Shown here: in pieces, positions 42,920 to 54,500 of the stretch
Position numbering within the stretch: the stretch's first letter is position 1
Layout: every line of letters begins with the position of its first letter
Assembly: GCF_003610695.1 (NCBI RefSeq)
Contig: NZ_RAQH01000010.1
Coordinates: 1 to 64,000 of the forward strand
Source of the DNA: Epilithonimonas arachidiradicis
GTDB taxonomy: Bacteria > Bacteroidota > Bacteroidia > Flavobacteriales > Weeksellaceae
Length of the DNA: 64,000 nucleotides
Reading direction: 5' to 3'
Made by a program: the position numbers and the translations under genes
Notes under the pieces: model-generated
What the model was told of the DNA's origin: nothing
The model's database searches: none
The model's input: the letters and a program-made list of their open reading frames with translations, nothing else

Positions 42920-43099
42920 TTTGGGTGGTTCATCTTGTCATCTTTAAAAGGTTTTCTTTTTAAACTAATATAGCGCTTCATCATTTCCAATAAGGATAAA
43001 TAAGAATTTGAGTTAGGTTTATACAGTGCGTTGTCATAAAAGAATTGTTTATAGAGCTAATTCTTAATCATAAATTCATCAAGCTAATTATTTTGTTCT

Positions 43100-43107
43100 T
43101 ATTTTTG
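43100..43107 (+). promoter_or_regulatory. -7 box of aroB
   Basis: TATTTTTG, a perfect TAnnTTTG, 15 bases before the start. A short leader is implied. No -33 seen at the right distance. Confidence 0.45.
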
Positions 43108-43121
43108 TTAAAATTTGAGTT

Positions 43122-44168
43122 ATGATCAAGGAATTGGACAAGGATTTTACAAGCCTTAACGAATATATAAACCAAATCAAACCAAGCAAAATTTTCATTC
43201 TGGTTGATGAGAACACGCATAATCACTGCTTACCTATTTTGCTCCCGAATCTCGAAACTGATGCTCCTTTTGAAGTTATAGAAATAGAAGCAGGCGAAGA
43301 ACATAAGAATATCGAAACTGCGACGCAGCTTTGGGAAATCTTCTCGGAAATGGAAGCGGACAGAAAATCTCTTTTGATTAATCTTGGTGGTGGCGTTATT
43401 ACCGACCTAGGCGGTTTTGTAGCATCCACCTATAAAAGAGGCTTCAAATTTATTAATATCCCGACCACATTATTGTCGATGTGTGATGCTTCGATTGGTG
43501 GGAAAACGGGAATTGATCATCAGTATCTTAAAAATATTATTGGAACTTTTGCTTTGCCGGAAGCTATTTTCTTTTACCCACAATTTCTTGAAACATTAAA
43601 GTTCGAAGAATTGAGAAGCGGTTTTGCAGAGATGCTGAAGCACGGTCTGATTGCTGATGCAGCTCATTGGAATGATTTGAGCTCATTGCATAAAATAACT
43701 CCGGAATCTATTACACCTTACATCAACAGAAGTATGGCAATTAAAAATGAAGTGGTTTCCAAGGATTTCAAGGAGGAAAATGTGAGAAAAACACTCAACT
43801 TTGGTCATACAATTGGTCATGCTGTAGAAAGCTTATTCCTCAAAAAAGGGACTCTGATCCCTCACGGAGAAGCCGTTGCTCTGGGAATGATCTGTGAAAC
43901 GCACTTGGCATTTCTGTGTGGATTGATAGATGTAGAGGTATCTTCTGTGATCATCAGTAAAATCCAAAGATTGTTTCCTTATATCGATATTTCAGAATTC
44001 AAAAACGGAGCTATCATGGATCTGATGTTCAATGACAAGAAAAATCAGGATGGAAATATCAATTTTTCATTGATCAATGGCATTGGAAGTTGTCTTTTCG
44101 ATCAAAAACTGAGTGCGGAACAGATTATTTTGACCTTAGATTTCTATAAAAATCTGCATAAAAATTAA
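43122..44168 (+). CDS. aroB: 3-dehydroquinate synthase
   Basis: A 348-residue enzyme of the shikimate pathway: DAHP to 3-dehydroquinate with NAD and a divalent metal. NAD site NLGGGVITDLGGFVASTYKRG, IPTTLLSMCDASIGGKTGID, and metal/catalytic SGFAEMLKHGLIAD and LNFGHTIGHAVE. The start is the only good ATG. It ends before a weak AT-rich hairpin (44172-44190). Confidence 0.96.
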   Translation: MIKELDKDFTSLNEYINQIKPSKIFILVDENTHNHCLPILLPNLETDAPFEVIEIEAGEEHKNIETATQLWEIFSEMEADRKSLLINLGGGVITDLGGFVASTYKRGFKFINIPTTLLSMCDASIGGKTGIDHQYLKNIIGTFALPEAIFFYPQFLETLKFEELRSGFAEMLKHGLIADAAHWNDLSSLHKITPESITPYINRSMAIKNEVVSKDFKEENVRKTLNFGHTIGHAVESLFLKKGTLIPHGEAVALGMICETHLAFLCGLIDVEVSSVIISKIQRLFPYIDISEFKNGAIMDLMFNDKKNQDGNINFSLINGIGSCLFDQKLSAEQIILTLDFYKNLHKN

Positions 44169-44326
44169 TCTTATTATTCACTGAATAATATTTGTAATTA
44201 ATTAATAATGAGTTGATTATTTTATTGATTTCAACTCTATAAGCAATTATCAATTTCGAATTTTTAATTTTTGGCAAAGATTTTGGAATTACCCATCTCG
44301 TAAAACAAAATTTAAAATTTGAAATT

Positions 44327-45013
44327 ATGAAAAAGTTATTTTTAGGATTAGGTTTAGTAGCGGGAACATTTGCATTTGCACAAACTAGTCCGTCGTTCGG
44401 TATCAAAGCAGGTCTTAACGTTTCATCAATCTCAGATGATGGTTATGAAGATTCCAAATCAAAAGCTGGATTCTACGGAGGTATTTTTATGAATGCACCA
44501 TTGTCCGAGCAATTCAGTATTCAGCCAGAGGTTTTGTATAGCCAGATGGGTGCTAAGGTTACAGGAACCAATTCTTATACGATTGGAGGTGTAACTACAA
44601 CGGACAAAAACTCTGCTAGTCTTAACTTAGACTATATTACAGTTCCAGTTATGTTTCAATTTCATGCCACACCTAATTTTTATTTAGAAGCAGGTCCTGA
44701 ATTCGGATTCTTGGTTGGTGCTAAGGCTAAAGGTGATACAACTACAACAGTCACTTCCGGAGGTTCATCTTCTACTACTACTGAGTCTTACTCTTCAAGA
44801 GATATCAAGGATTTTTACAGTGGATTCAATATGGGTGCGGGATTAGGTCTTGGTTTTAATTTCACTCAGAATTTTGGAATTAATGCTAGATACGTTGCTG
44901 GATTTACTGATATCAACAAAAAAAGTAATGACGAAGATGGCAATACTACATTGGAACAAAGTGGTAAAAACAGAAACAATACTTTCCAGGTTGGATTATC
45001 TTACAAATTCTAA
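44327..45013 (+). CDS. outer-membrane beta-barrel protein, PorT-like
   Basis: A 228-residue exported protein with a signal peptide ending AFAQ, then eight-stranded-barrel features: SFGIKAGLNVSSIS start, FSIQPEVLYSQMG, FYLEAGPEFGFLVG, and a C-terminal strand NTFQVGLSYKF ending in Phe. OMP_b-brl_2/PorT family. Loop Thr/Ser repeats (TTTTVTSGGSSSTTTESY) are low-complexity. It has a tandem paralogue immediately downstream. Function unknown, perhaps a small pore or adhesin. Confidence 0.9.
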   Translation: MKKLFLGLGLVAGTFAFAQTSPSFGIKAGLNVSSISDDGYEDSKSKAGFYGGIFMNAPLSEQFSIQPEVLYSQMGAKVTGTNSYTIGGVTTTDKNSASLNLDYITVPVMFQFHATPNFYLEAGPEFGFLVGAKAKGDTTTTVTSGGSSSTTTESYSSRDIKDFYSGFNMGAGLGLGFNFTQNFGINARYVAGFTDINKKSNDEDGNTTLEQSGKNRNNTFQVGLSYKF

Positions 45014-45038
45014 TATTACATAATATTAAATTATTACT

Positions 45039-45067
45039 AAAGACCGATTATTCGGTCTTTTTTTATT
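45039..45067 (+). terminator. terminator between the two barrel genes
   Basis: AAAGACCGA / TCGGTCTTT with a TTAT loop, then T7. Confidence 0.85.
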
Positions 45068-45077
45068 TGATAATTTA

Positions 45078-45085
45078 TATTTTTG
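45078..45085 (+). promoter_or_regulatory. -7 box of the second barrel gene
   Basis: TATTTTTG, a perfect TAnnTTTG, 23 bases before the ATG. Confidence 0.5.
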
Positions 45086-45107
45086 TTCTTCATAAACGAT
45101 TATATAT

Positions 45108-45698
45108 ATGAAGAAAATATTTGGGTTGTTGGGATTAACAGTGATGTCATTGGCTTATTCGCAATCATTTGGAGTGAAAGGTGGTGCTAACATTTCTACA
45201 ATAAGTAAAGAAAATACCTGGGGAGATACCAATTCCAAAATTGGTTTTTATGTAGGAGCTTATATGAATGCTCCTGTGAATGCCTTGCTAAGTATCCAGC
45301 CGGAATTGATTTATAACAATATGGGTGTTAAGTATAAAAACAATAATACTTCACATACTCTGAATCTTAATTATATATCGATGCCTATTATGTTTCAATT
45401 TGAATTAATACCAAAATTCTATGTCGAGGGTGGGCCTCAGTTTGGTGTTTTGGTAGGTAACAAAAATAAATATGAAAGTGATAATAAAACGATAATCGAG
45501 AAAGATAAAGATGCATACAACCAATTGGACCTGAGCGGCGGAATTGGATTAGGCTTCAAGTTTAATAATATGGCCATTGGTGCCAGATATATTATTGGCT
45601 TTACCGATATTAAAAAGAATGGTTCTACCAGCTGGAATAACAGTGATAAACAGCTTAGAAATAGCGGCTTCCAAATTGGATTGCAATACGGATTTTAA
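45108..45698 (+). CDS. outer-membrane beta-barrel protein, paralogue of the previous gene
   Basis: A 196-residue paralogue: SFGVKGGANISTIS and LLSIQPELIYNNMG match SFGIKAGLNVSSIS and FSIQPEVLYSQMG in the neighbour, and the C-terminus SGFQIGLQYGF is a barrel strand ending in Phe. The signal peptide is MKKIFGLLGLTVMSLAYSQ. The Thr/Ser-rich loop of the neighbour is missing. Because each gene has its own terminator and -7 box, the two paralogues can be expressed separately. Confidence 0.9.
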   Translation: MKKIFGLLGLTVMSLAYSQSFGVKGGANISTISKENTWGDTNSKIGFYVGAYMNAPVNALLSIQPELIYNNMGVKYKNNNTSHTLNLNYISMPIMFQFELIPKFYVEGGPQFGVLVGNKNKYESDNKTIIEKDKDAYNQLDLSGGIGLGFKFNNMAIGARYIIGFTDIKKNGSTSWNNSDKQLRNSGFQIGLQYGF

Positions 45699-45721
45699 TA
45701 TTATTAAATTTCTAAAAAATA

Positions 45722-45752
45722 AAAAAACCAACTTCATTGAAGTTGGTTTTTT
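45722..45752. terminator. bidirectional terminator between convergent genes
   Basis: AAAAAACCAACTTCA / TGAAGTTGGTTTTTT, a perfect stem with A and T tracts on both sides. Confidence 0.9.
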
Positions 45753-45770
45753 ATTGGTATTTATTGTTGA

Positions 45771-47996
45771 CTACTTAACAATAAGATTTTTACTTGTTGT
45801 TTCTCCATTGTTAGAGATAACTACTCTGTAAGTTCCGGTTTTCAAATTAGAAATGTTAACCTGAGTTTTTTCATTTTCCAAAGATCCGTTAGAAATTAGC
45901 TTTCCAGAAAGATCAAGAATCTGATATGTTGCTCCTTTATTAACTTTACTCAAAGAGATATTAACTTCTCCTTTTGCAGGGTTTGGATAGATAGCAAATC
46001 CTTTATCAAAAGCAGACTCATTTACCGCAAGATTTTTATTGATATTAAACCTTGTAGCATTAACCGCTAAAAAGATATTGTTAACCGCTTTAACCATAAT
46101 TCTCGCATTGCTGTTATCTTCGTTTGGAAGCGTTACGGTTGCCGTTCCATTATTTGGAACACTCTCTGCTAAAACAGTAGGATAAGTAAGTCCATTATCA
46201 GAAGATAATAAGATTTGTACATTCTGCGTATTCACAGGTGCAACATTTGTTGCAGCTACATCCCAGGTAACAGTTAAAGGTGATCCTCCAACATAGTTAG
46301 CTGCTGCTGCCTGAGAAGTAACTTTGAAAGGTCCCGCCGCCGCAGATACAGTCACTACCATATTGGCTCTTGCCGCTTGATTCCCTGTTGCTTTGTTATC
46401 GTTAACAAATAATGAGAAATTAAGCGTTCTTCCAACTGTTGGAATAACTTCCCAAGTAGGTGCTAAGTTTCCTGCAGCTATAGAAGCCATTGCTGGGAAG
46501 TATCGTGAGTTGGAAGTTGTAGGAGTATATGATCTGAATACTGCTCCTGATGTTTGTGTGGAACTAGGAGCGGTTGATGTAGTTGATGGTCTAATATCAG
46601 TCTGTTCCCAAAGGTAAGTTACAGCATCCCCATCTGGATCTGTCGCTGTTCCGGACAGCACAAAAGCAGTTCCATTAGGTATTGTATAATTGGTAAGTGG
46701 TTGGATAACCGGAACTTGATTGTTGTTAGCTGTTTTTACAGCACAAGAAGCGCCAGTTCCAGTTGTGATATTGCTATACATCTGGTTAACACTTACCACA
46801 TGGAAATAAGCATCACTATTATTTTGTACATTTGGAGGACAGATTCCTGCATAGGCCATAATTGTACTACCACTTCCTGGCTCTACAGATGTAGACGCAG
46901 ATCTGTTATTGGAACAAGAGTTATCAAAAGTGTGTTGTGCTCCCCACTGGTGGCCCATTTCGTGAGCTACATAATCTATATCGAACGCATCGTTTCTAGG
47001 TGCGGAGCTTCCAGTTACCCCACGAGCTTTGCTAGCTGTACAAGGAGATCGAAGTTGCGCAACTCCACCACCACCGGTACTGAAGATGTGACCAATATCA
47101 TAAGCGGAGTTTCCGATTTTAGAATCAATGAAAGCCTGGTTTTCGTCCAATAATGCATAACCGTCATTGTTTGTAAAACCAGGAGCATATGCATCTACAT
47201 CTATAGAAAGCAATTGATCATTGTTAGCAATCATGGTCATTGTTAGAGAAAGCGTTTTCTCATAGACGCCATTTACTCTCGTCATCGTTGTATTCATTGC
47301 AGTTAGTACTGCAGCTTTCTTTTGGTCAACTGTTCCTGTAGATAATCCGGCTCTATTGATATGATATCTGGAATATTCCATTGTCGTAGAAATAGCTAAA
47401 CGGTAGTTTCTCCATTGGCCATCCTGTACAAGTGATGCTTCGGTCGGTACTGCGGACGCTGTATCTTCCGGATTTTCATAGGAACACGTGAATCCTCTTG
47501 TATCTGCAGGAAGATCAGCTCTGTTATAAACCATATAAGTTGACTTGTCTTGTGTATGTGTATCCAAGTAAGCTGTTTTTCCAGCATTGAAATACATTAC
47601 ATTCACGCCGTCATAAGGAGATACACTGAAGCGAATAGAACTTCCTGAATTATTTTTTTCATAACCGACATAAGATCTGATTTCTGGATATTTTGCCTGT
47701 AGTGCAGGATCCATTACAGACGCTTCCTGTATTACATAATCTACCAATTTTCCTTCTGCTGTAGGAAACTTAAGAACCAGCGACTCATCATTGGAAAAAC
47801 GTTGAGGTGCTTTTGCAAGATCTGCTTTAATTCCTTCAAAATTAAGGGAATATAATTTATAATTAGAAGGCGTTGCTGTTTTGTCATAAACAGGTATTCT
47901 ATTATCGACACCTGAAACGGCTTTCCAGTAATTTTTCTGGGAGAATAATAATCCCGAAACCATTACTCCTGCTGTAATTAGTAATTTTCTGTTCAT
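45771..47996 (-). CDS. secreted reprolysin-like (M12B) metalloprotease with T9SS sorting domain
   Basis: A 741-residue protein with a signal peptide and a prodomain up to ~200. The catalytic domain has HEMGHQWGAQH (about 345-355), the HExxHxxGxxH zinc motif, and a Met-turn IMAYAGIC. Downstream are cadherin/PKD-like beta domains (TATDPDGDAVTYLWEQ) and a second Ig-like part, then a T9SS type A domain (AIYPNPAKGEVNISL; NISNLKTGTYRVVIS). It is exported across the outer membrane and probably digests extracellular protein. A signature Cys-rich disintegrin domain is not present. It starts 20 bases after the lipoprotein stop on the same strand. Confidence 0.93.
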   Translation of the reverse strand: MNRKLLITAGVMVSGLLFSQKNYWKAVSGVDNRIPVYDKTATPSNYKLYSLNFEGIKADLAKAPQRFSNDESLVLKFPTAEGKLVDYVIQEASVMDPALQAKYPEIRSYVGYEKNNSGSSIRFSVSPYDGVNVMYFNAGKTAYLDTHTQDKSTYMVYNRADLPADTRGFTCSYENPEDTASAVPTEASLVQDGQWRNYRLAISTTMEYSRYHINRAGLSTGTVDQKKAAVLTAMNTTMTRVNGVYEKTLSLTMTMIANNDQLLSIDVDAYAPGFTNNDGYALLDENQAFIDSKIGNSAYDIGHIFSTGGGGVAQLRSPCTASKARGVTGSSAPRNDAFDIDYVAHEMGHQWGAQHTFDNSCSNNRSASTSVEPGSGSTIMAYAGICPPNVQNNSDAYFHVVSVNQMYSNITTGTGASCAVKTANNNQVPVIQPLTNYTIPNGTAFVLSGTATDPDGDAVTYLWEQTDIRPSTTSTAPSSTQTSGAVFRSYTPTTSNSRYFPAMASIAAGNLAPTWEVIPTVGRTLNFSLFVNDNKATGNQAARANMVVTVSAAAGPFKVTSQAAAANYVGGSPLTVTWDVAATNVAPVNTQNVQILLSSDNGLTYPTVLAESVPNNGTATVTLPNEDNSNARIMVKAVNNIFLAVNATRFNINKNLAVNESAFDKGFAIYPNPAKGEVNISLSKVNKGATYQILDLSGKLISNGSLENEKTQVNISNLKTGTYRVVISNNGETTSKNLIVK

Positions 47997-48016
47997 ATAA
48001 AATTTATTTAAATAAT

Positions 48017-48475
48017 TTATTTTTTTATTACAATATTGTTGTATTGTGTTTTTTTATTCAATTTGATAATGCTAATAGGATATTTTTTATTAATAAATTC
48101 CGGATTATCATATATATCAATGTTGATTTCCAATTTATCATTGCCTTCCAGAATTTCTTTAATCACAAAATCTGTTTTTTCAATTTTGGGCTGTAAAACA
48201 ATATAAGTTTCATCTTCGCTGAAAGACGGGATAGGATTCTTTCTCGGTGAAGGATTATTGTTATTAATGTTTTTATAAATTAAATTGATTTCTTCCTGTG
48301 AATTAAGAATTCGATACTCAGTATTGATTAATTTTAAATTAACGTGATTAATTTCTTCAAAATCTATAATCTTTCCCTTTTGCAAAGTGGTTTCTGTATT
48401 TTTTTGTTGGTTTGGTAAAGCGCACGAAATCATACTAACAATTACAATTGATAACAAATGATTTAGAAACTTCAT
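48017..48475 (-). CDS. unknown lipoprotein
   Basis: A 152-residue protein with lipobox SMISC (Cys18). The mature part (QEEINLIYKNINNNNPSPRKNP, FSEDETYIVLQPKIEKTDFVI) has no family I recognise; Asn/Lys/Ile content is high and the codon use AT-rich. It is separated from the upstream macroglobulin gene by a strong terminator, and lies 20 bases from the M12B protease gene, so it is probably co-transcribed with it. Confidence 0.75.
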   Translation of the reverse strand: MKFLNHLLSIVIVSMISCALPNQQKNTETTLQKGKIIDFEEINHVNLKLINTEYRILNSQEEINLIYKNINNNNPSPRKNPIPSFSEDETYIVLQPKIEKTDFVIKEILEGNDKLEINIDIYDNPEFINKKYPISIIKLNKKTQYNNIVIKK

Positions 48476-48505
48476 ATTTTGAAAAAAATTATTGGTTAAA
48501 AATAA

Positions 48506-48543
48506 AAAAAAACAATCAAATAATACTATTTGATTGTTTTTTT
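48506..48543 (-). terminator. terminator of the macroglobulin-like gene
   Basis: A 17-bp stem AAAAAAACAATCAAATA / TATTTGATTGTTTTTTT with an ATAC loop, 20 bases after the stop of the minus-strand gene. Confidence 0.88.
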
Positions 48544-48560
48544 AACAGTTTCAAGTTTAA

Positions 48561-51500
48561 TTACTCTTTGATTTCAACTTTCGTTCCCTGCGTATGTGCA
48601 TTCATCTGCGGCGCATAATAATTCTGTAAAGTTGTAATACCGTTAGAAAATTTTCCGCTCGCATTGGCAACATAATCATATTCGAAAACATATTTTCCTT
48701 TCGGCATATATTCGATGTAGAAATTGGTGGAAGCATCTTTTGTTGATTGATAATATCCCAGATTATTTTTCCATTGGTAACCAGAAATAACATCCAAAGG
48801 TTCAAAACCAGACGCTCGCATATCTTTCAAATGAATGAATTCCATATTTCTATCCGTATTCAGAATCATTCTTACAGTCACTTTATCTCCAACTTTGATT
48901 GGCGAATTTTCATTGATTTTAACTAATTGTTCCCCATTTTCGGTTTTCACTTTCTTGTATAATTCTTTAGAAATCGAAATATAACTTTCCGAAGATTTTA
49001 TTTTATCAAGGTCTTCATAGTATTGCCAGAACAAACCACCTTTAACAATCCCAGCGCTTTCTTTTTTAATAGAAACTGTCGCAAGATTTTTATCCAACTT
49101 ATCAGAATTTACTGAAGTTTTAAAATATCCTGTTGCAGAAGTTTGTGGAACTGGATATAAATCTTTTGCTCCCCAATTAATTTCAGCTTTATCAGATTCT
49201 ACAGACGTCCAAGATTTCCCTGAATTCAAAATCGTAAAAATAACTTCCGCTGTTCCTCTGGAATTTCCCCAAGAATTAACTTCTTTCTGAGTAATCAGCC
49301 AGATTTTCATTTCTTCAATCAAAGTTTCATCAGTCGGCGTTAATTTCTGAAAAGCTTCTAAAGCACCAGCGTGATTAACGGTTTTGGAAGAATACCAACC
49401 CCAATCATTCAGGTTTTGTTTCCAGTAAACACCTTGAGTTTCTGTTTCTGTTGAAGTTTCTTTAAGATAAGTCATCAATTTTTTCGAAACCTCTTTCAAT
49501 CCGTAATTATTGAATAATAAGGCAGAACGATGCAATCCAAAGAATGTGAAGTCAGTGATTTTTGCAGTTTTCGCTTTGGAAATAACCGAGGATTTCAAAG
49601 TTGCTCCTTTAGCCTTCAAAGCATATTCTTTTTCCCAATAATGTCTTGTGTCCAGATAATCCAAAACAAAATTGTTCCACACATTATCTTTATCCGTTTT
49701 CCAATATTTATTCACTTCATTATCAACATAAGAAACCAGTTTTTTGACCATTTCTTTTTGTTCAGAATTTTGATAATCAGAAAGATTTCCTTTCAGCCAT
49801 TCATTGATTCTTCCAAGATTTTTCAAAATATAAAGCGAAGTGTAATAAGAACTTGGATAACCTTGATACCAACTGAACCCGCCGTCAGGATTTTGCAGTT
49901 TTACCAATTCTGACCAATCATCATTAATGGAATTTCGCATCGTATTCGCATCGAATAATCTTGCTAATTTCTGCATTTGTTCCGTTTCATTTTTCGATTC
50001 TAAAACCCAAGGCGTTTCATCCAATAACAATTGTTTTAATTCCTGATTTTTTTCAAGATTCGAAGTCAAAAGACCTTTGGATTGATATTCATCAAAAACA
50101 GTTTTCAATTTTGGATTTGCTTTGAAAATTTCCGAAGCCAGAACATCTGCAAACCATTTATTGAAAATAACATCCGCAGAATTATTAGTATCATTTTTCA
50201 GGCTTGGAAGCGCAAACATAATTTCCCAAATCGGATTGGTTGTCAGTTCCAAAGTATTGGAAACATTCGTCAAGGTTTTAGAATCGGAATTTTTCAGATT
50301 TTCCAAAGTGAACGATTTCGTTTGTCCTTCTTTTACAAAAATCGGAAGCGCATCTATTACCAACATTCTGTTAGGAAGAACTGCGATTGCTTTTTGTTCG
50401 CCATCAGAAAAACTGCCAGCTTTTGCAACGATTTTAATGATAATTGAAGAAACATTATTAGGAATTTTCAGTTTCCAAGTTGTGGATGTATTTCCATTTT
50501 CAGCTAATGAAAAAGATTGTTCTTTATTATAACCAGGAACCGCAGTCAATTGACTAATCCCGAATTTCTCCGAAATATCTTCATTCGTAAACGCATCCAA
50601 AATCTGTAATTGCGCAACACCATTCAGTTTTTGATTCACCAAACTGGATAATTTTGATTGAAGATTCAATTCGTCGCCTTCTCGTAAGAATCTTGGATAA
50701 TTTGGTGTGATAGAAAATTCTTTTTGTGTCACAACCGATTTTTCCAAAATTGCACTTCTCGCATCTTTTGTATGAGCCAAAAACATTAGTTTCCATTGTG
50801 TCAAAGCTTCTGGAGAAGTGAACTCGAATGATACATTTCCATCTTTGTCTGTAAGAAGATTAGGATAGAAAAATGCTGTTTCGTTGAGGTTTTGACGGAC
50901 TGGGATTTTGTCTAAATCTTTATCCTTTGATGTAATAATCCCTTTCATATCTTGCGTTGTTGCTAAGTCATCAATCTTAACTCCGGCAGCTCTTCCTTGA
51001 AGTTTCATTGCTGGAGCCGAAACAGACATTTCAACTTCACTTGCATACATTGCTTTTGGTTTTGGGCAGCCTTTATATTCAGCAGTTCCAGGAACAGTTG
51101 GACAAGCATCATCGGAATTTGCAATTCCGTCACCATCTATATCAGAGCCAAATAAAATTGCACCATTGAACCAATTGAATTGAGGAATACGAACATTATT
51201 TGTATTCAAATAATTAGTTTTTCCATTATAATATTGTTGTTCCAAACCGTTTCTTAATTCATAAGAACTTTGATAGAAAGGCGAATAGAATCTCTGCCAA
51301 CTCCAAGAATTAGACGCAAATTGGTCAAGCGATTTATCATACATATTTGCCAAAACTTCAGCATTGATTTTTTCTTTATCAGCACCAGAAATTTTTATCG
51401 TCCATTTTTCTTTTTGCTCGGGTTGTAATTTGTCTCGGAATGTCACCGTTTCAATTTTCAAATCATCTTTGCTGTCTGCAATTTTCAAATCAACCGATTC

Positions 51501-54500
51501 GGTTTTCACATCATTAAAAGCCACCAATTGGAATTGCAAATTCACTCTCGAGATACTTTCATCTTTCGGCATTACAGTTTCATATTCCAAAATTCCATTT
51601 TTGAAAGATTTGGTTTCCGTTACAGTTTCTCCTTTTCCATTTTGAATGAAAATTTGAACCAAAGCATCCGGAATTGCAGAGTAAACAAACACTTTTGCTT
51701 TTTCTCCTCTTTTGAAATCCTGCGTTGGTTTAATCACTTCCAAGAATGGATTTTGGTTTTGACCCAGCGATTTTTTATCCCAGACTTTGAAGAATTGCTC
51801 CGTTTTTATCGTGTCTTTTCCTTCGATATTGTAAAGTTGAAGTTTGTAAGTTCCGGCATTAAGTTTTCCTAAATCTAATTTGGTTGTCGGTTGTTTGTTG
51901 TCGGTTGACGGATTTTCTGTGCGGTTAATCAATTGTTTCTCTGACTTCCAGTTCTTCACATCATCATTTTTATCAAACCTGTCGTGAGAAAATTTCTGTA
52001 CAAATTCATTCTTAGATAATTGTGGCAAATCCTGAACAACAGAAGCAAAATTCTCTCTGAAAATTTGTTTTGGTTCTTCCAGTTTTTCCAATTTTACGTT
52101 GTAAGATTTTGGTAAAACCTGGTCGTTATAATTTTTGGTGTCAACTGTCAACTTCACAGCGTCATCAGAAAATATATTTCCGATTTCATTTGCCGTGATA
52201 TAATGAGAAACCGAAGCTACTTTCACGTTGGTGTTTGCAGATTGTGTTTCGCCATTGATGTCCGTCACAGAAGCATTGATGGCATAGTTATCAATTTGAA
52301 TCCCGTCCAAAGTTTCGTCTTTTTTCAATTCTACTTTGATGGTAAATTCGCCTTTCTCGTTGGTTTTCACATCGCCCAAAATCGAGTTTTCATTGTCATT
52401 TCCACGAGGATACCACCAGAAATAGCGCCAACGGATATTCTGCTTTTTGATTTCATAATTCACTGTTGAATTGCTCAGAGGAACACCTGAAAACATCATC
52501 GCTTTTCCTTTCAATTCAATAGTTTGACCGTATTTGTACTCGTCTTTTATTGGGTCAAAAATCACTTCAAATTTTGGACGTTTGTATTCCTCGACTTGAA
52601 AATCCGTATAGCCATTAATATGGAAACCAGATTTGTCATCATCATTATTCACTTCTATATTGAAACTTCCATTCAGTTTGTTTTTTGGAAGCGTAAAACT
52701 GCCATTCACGGAACCAAATGCATTAGTTGTGAGTTTTAAAGTTTGCAACTCTTCACCATTGGCATCGTGTAAAGTGATATTCAATGGAACTTTTTCCAAT
52801 GTTTTCACTTTCTGGGTTTCCCCATTGATTCCTGTTGCAATTGCTTTAAAATAAACAATTTGTCCAGGTCTGTAGATTTTTCTGTCAAGAAAAATTTGTG
52901 CAGATTCCTGATTTTCAGATTTGCTTCGGTTATTGTAATCATTATAACCATAAACATTTATCAGTGAATAATTGTTTCCATTTTTGATGAGGAAATTTCT
53001 GTAATATTCTTTGTTATCAGAATTCGGAATTTGGAAATTTCCGGAAGCATCCGTTTTGACAGAATGTTTTACAATTTGCTTTCCTCTCACATATTCAGCT
53101 ACTTCAAGAGTTTCGTTGGCAAATACTTTTCCGTTTTCATTATTCACCAATTTCAGAATATTAGCTTTTGGATTAGAATCATCTTTTTTGGAATAAATGA
53201 TTTTGGAATCAGAAACTATAAAATAGAAATTCCTTTGAACCGAATTTTCCACAACATATTCTGCCAAATAAATTCCTGCTGGAAGTGCTTTTAGCTCCAA
53301 AGATGTTTTATGCGTTTTAAAATCCGAAGACTCTGGTAAAGAGAATTGGTCTTTTCTTATCAATGTTTTTTTGACTTTTGCAAAAGGATTTTGATAAGAA
53401 TCGAAAACATAATTTAGAAAACCTGCGTTGTCATCAGCTTTGTAAATGTTGAGTGAAAAGTTTTTTACATTTTTTCCTTCTGCAACAATGTGAATTGGCT
53501 TGTTACTCTGCGTTTCATTTTCATAAAATATGTTTAGCTGAGGATTTTTAATTTGATTTTCTTTGTTCTTAATGTTATTTAGAAACTTAGATTTTGGGAA
53601 CATTTTCTTCGCATCATTTATCCAAATCAAGGCCAATTTGTAATCTTGTTTTTGCTGAAGAAGTTCAATCATATCATCAATAATCAGGACTTTGTAATCG
53701 CCTTTTACAGATTCGTCTTTGACCAATTTTTCAAGTTGCGCGAATTTGTCTTTGCAATTATTTAATTCACAATTATAATTGATTTTTTGATGTTTGAAGT
53801 ACAACTGAGCATTTCCAGAAAGTGAAGCAGTTTCCGAATCAAAAATCGAATTAATTTTGGTCGAATTCACTTTCAATTCGTTCGGTGTGAAGAGATTTTG
53901 ATTTCTTAAGAACTCAATATAATTGTAATTGTACCAATCAGATAGCGTTGGGAAATATTCAAGATTGTCAGATGCATCAAATATTTCACTGTACTTCTGC
54001 ATTTGGATTTTCTTCAAAGCAGCATTTTCTTTTTCTAAATCCGAATAATTCTTCAATAAATAATTTTTAAAATCCAGCTTGCTCCAGGTTTCGATTTGAG
54101 ATAAGTCGGCGTTATCGATATTGGTTTTCTGATTGATTTTCCAAGAATTATTCTGATAATAATCTTTGATGAATTCCAACGTCAGAAGATGAAACAATTG
54201 TCTTTCATCACCTTTCAATTTGCTTTCGGTGTTCTGAAGCTTCGAAAAGAATTTAGAATTTTCATCGTTTTTTGTATTATCCCTAGTCTGTTTTGTAATA
54301 CTGAATTCAGCTTTCAGAGACTTTATAATTTGTATCGCATTATTATCTTTCAAAGCTTGGTTTTGTATTTCCAGGATGATGGGAAGATTGGATTTGTAAG
54401 TGCCTTTTTTATAGTTGTCTTCAATTTTTTTCCATTGCTGGTCGTAATAGTTTTGAGCGGAAAAATTCATAGTAGCAAATATTAATAAGAATACTAATAA

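Noticed and set aside
44172-44190. Strong terminator after aroB
   Set aside because: The stem is entirely AT-rich and lacks a clear U tract; mentioned only in passing.
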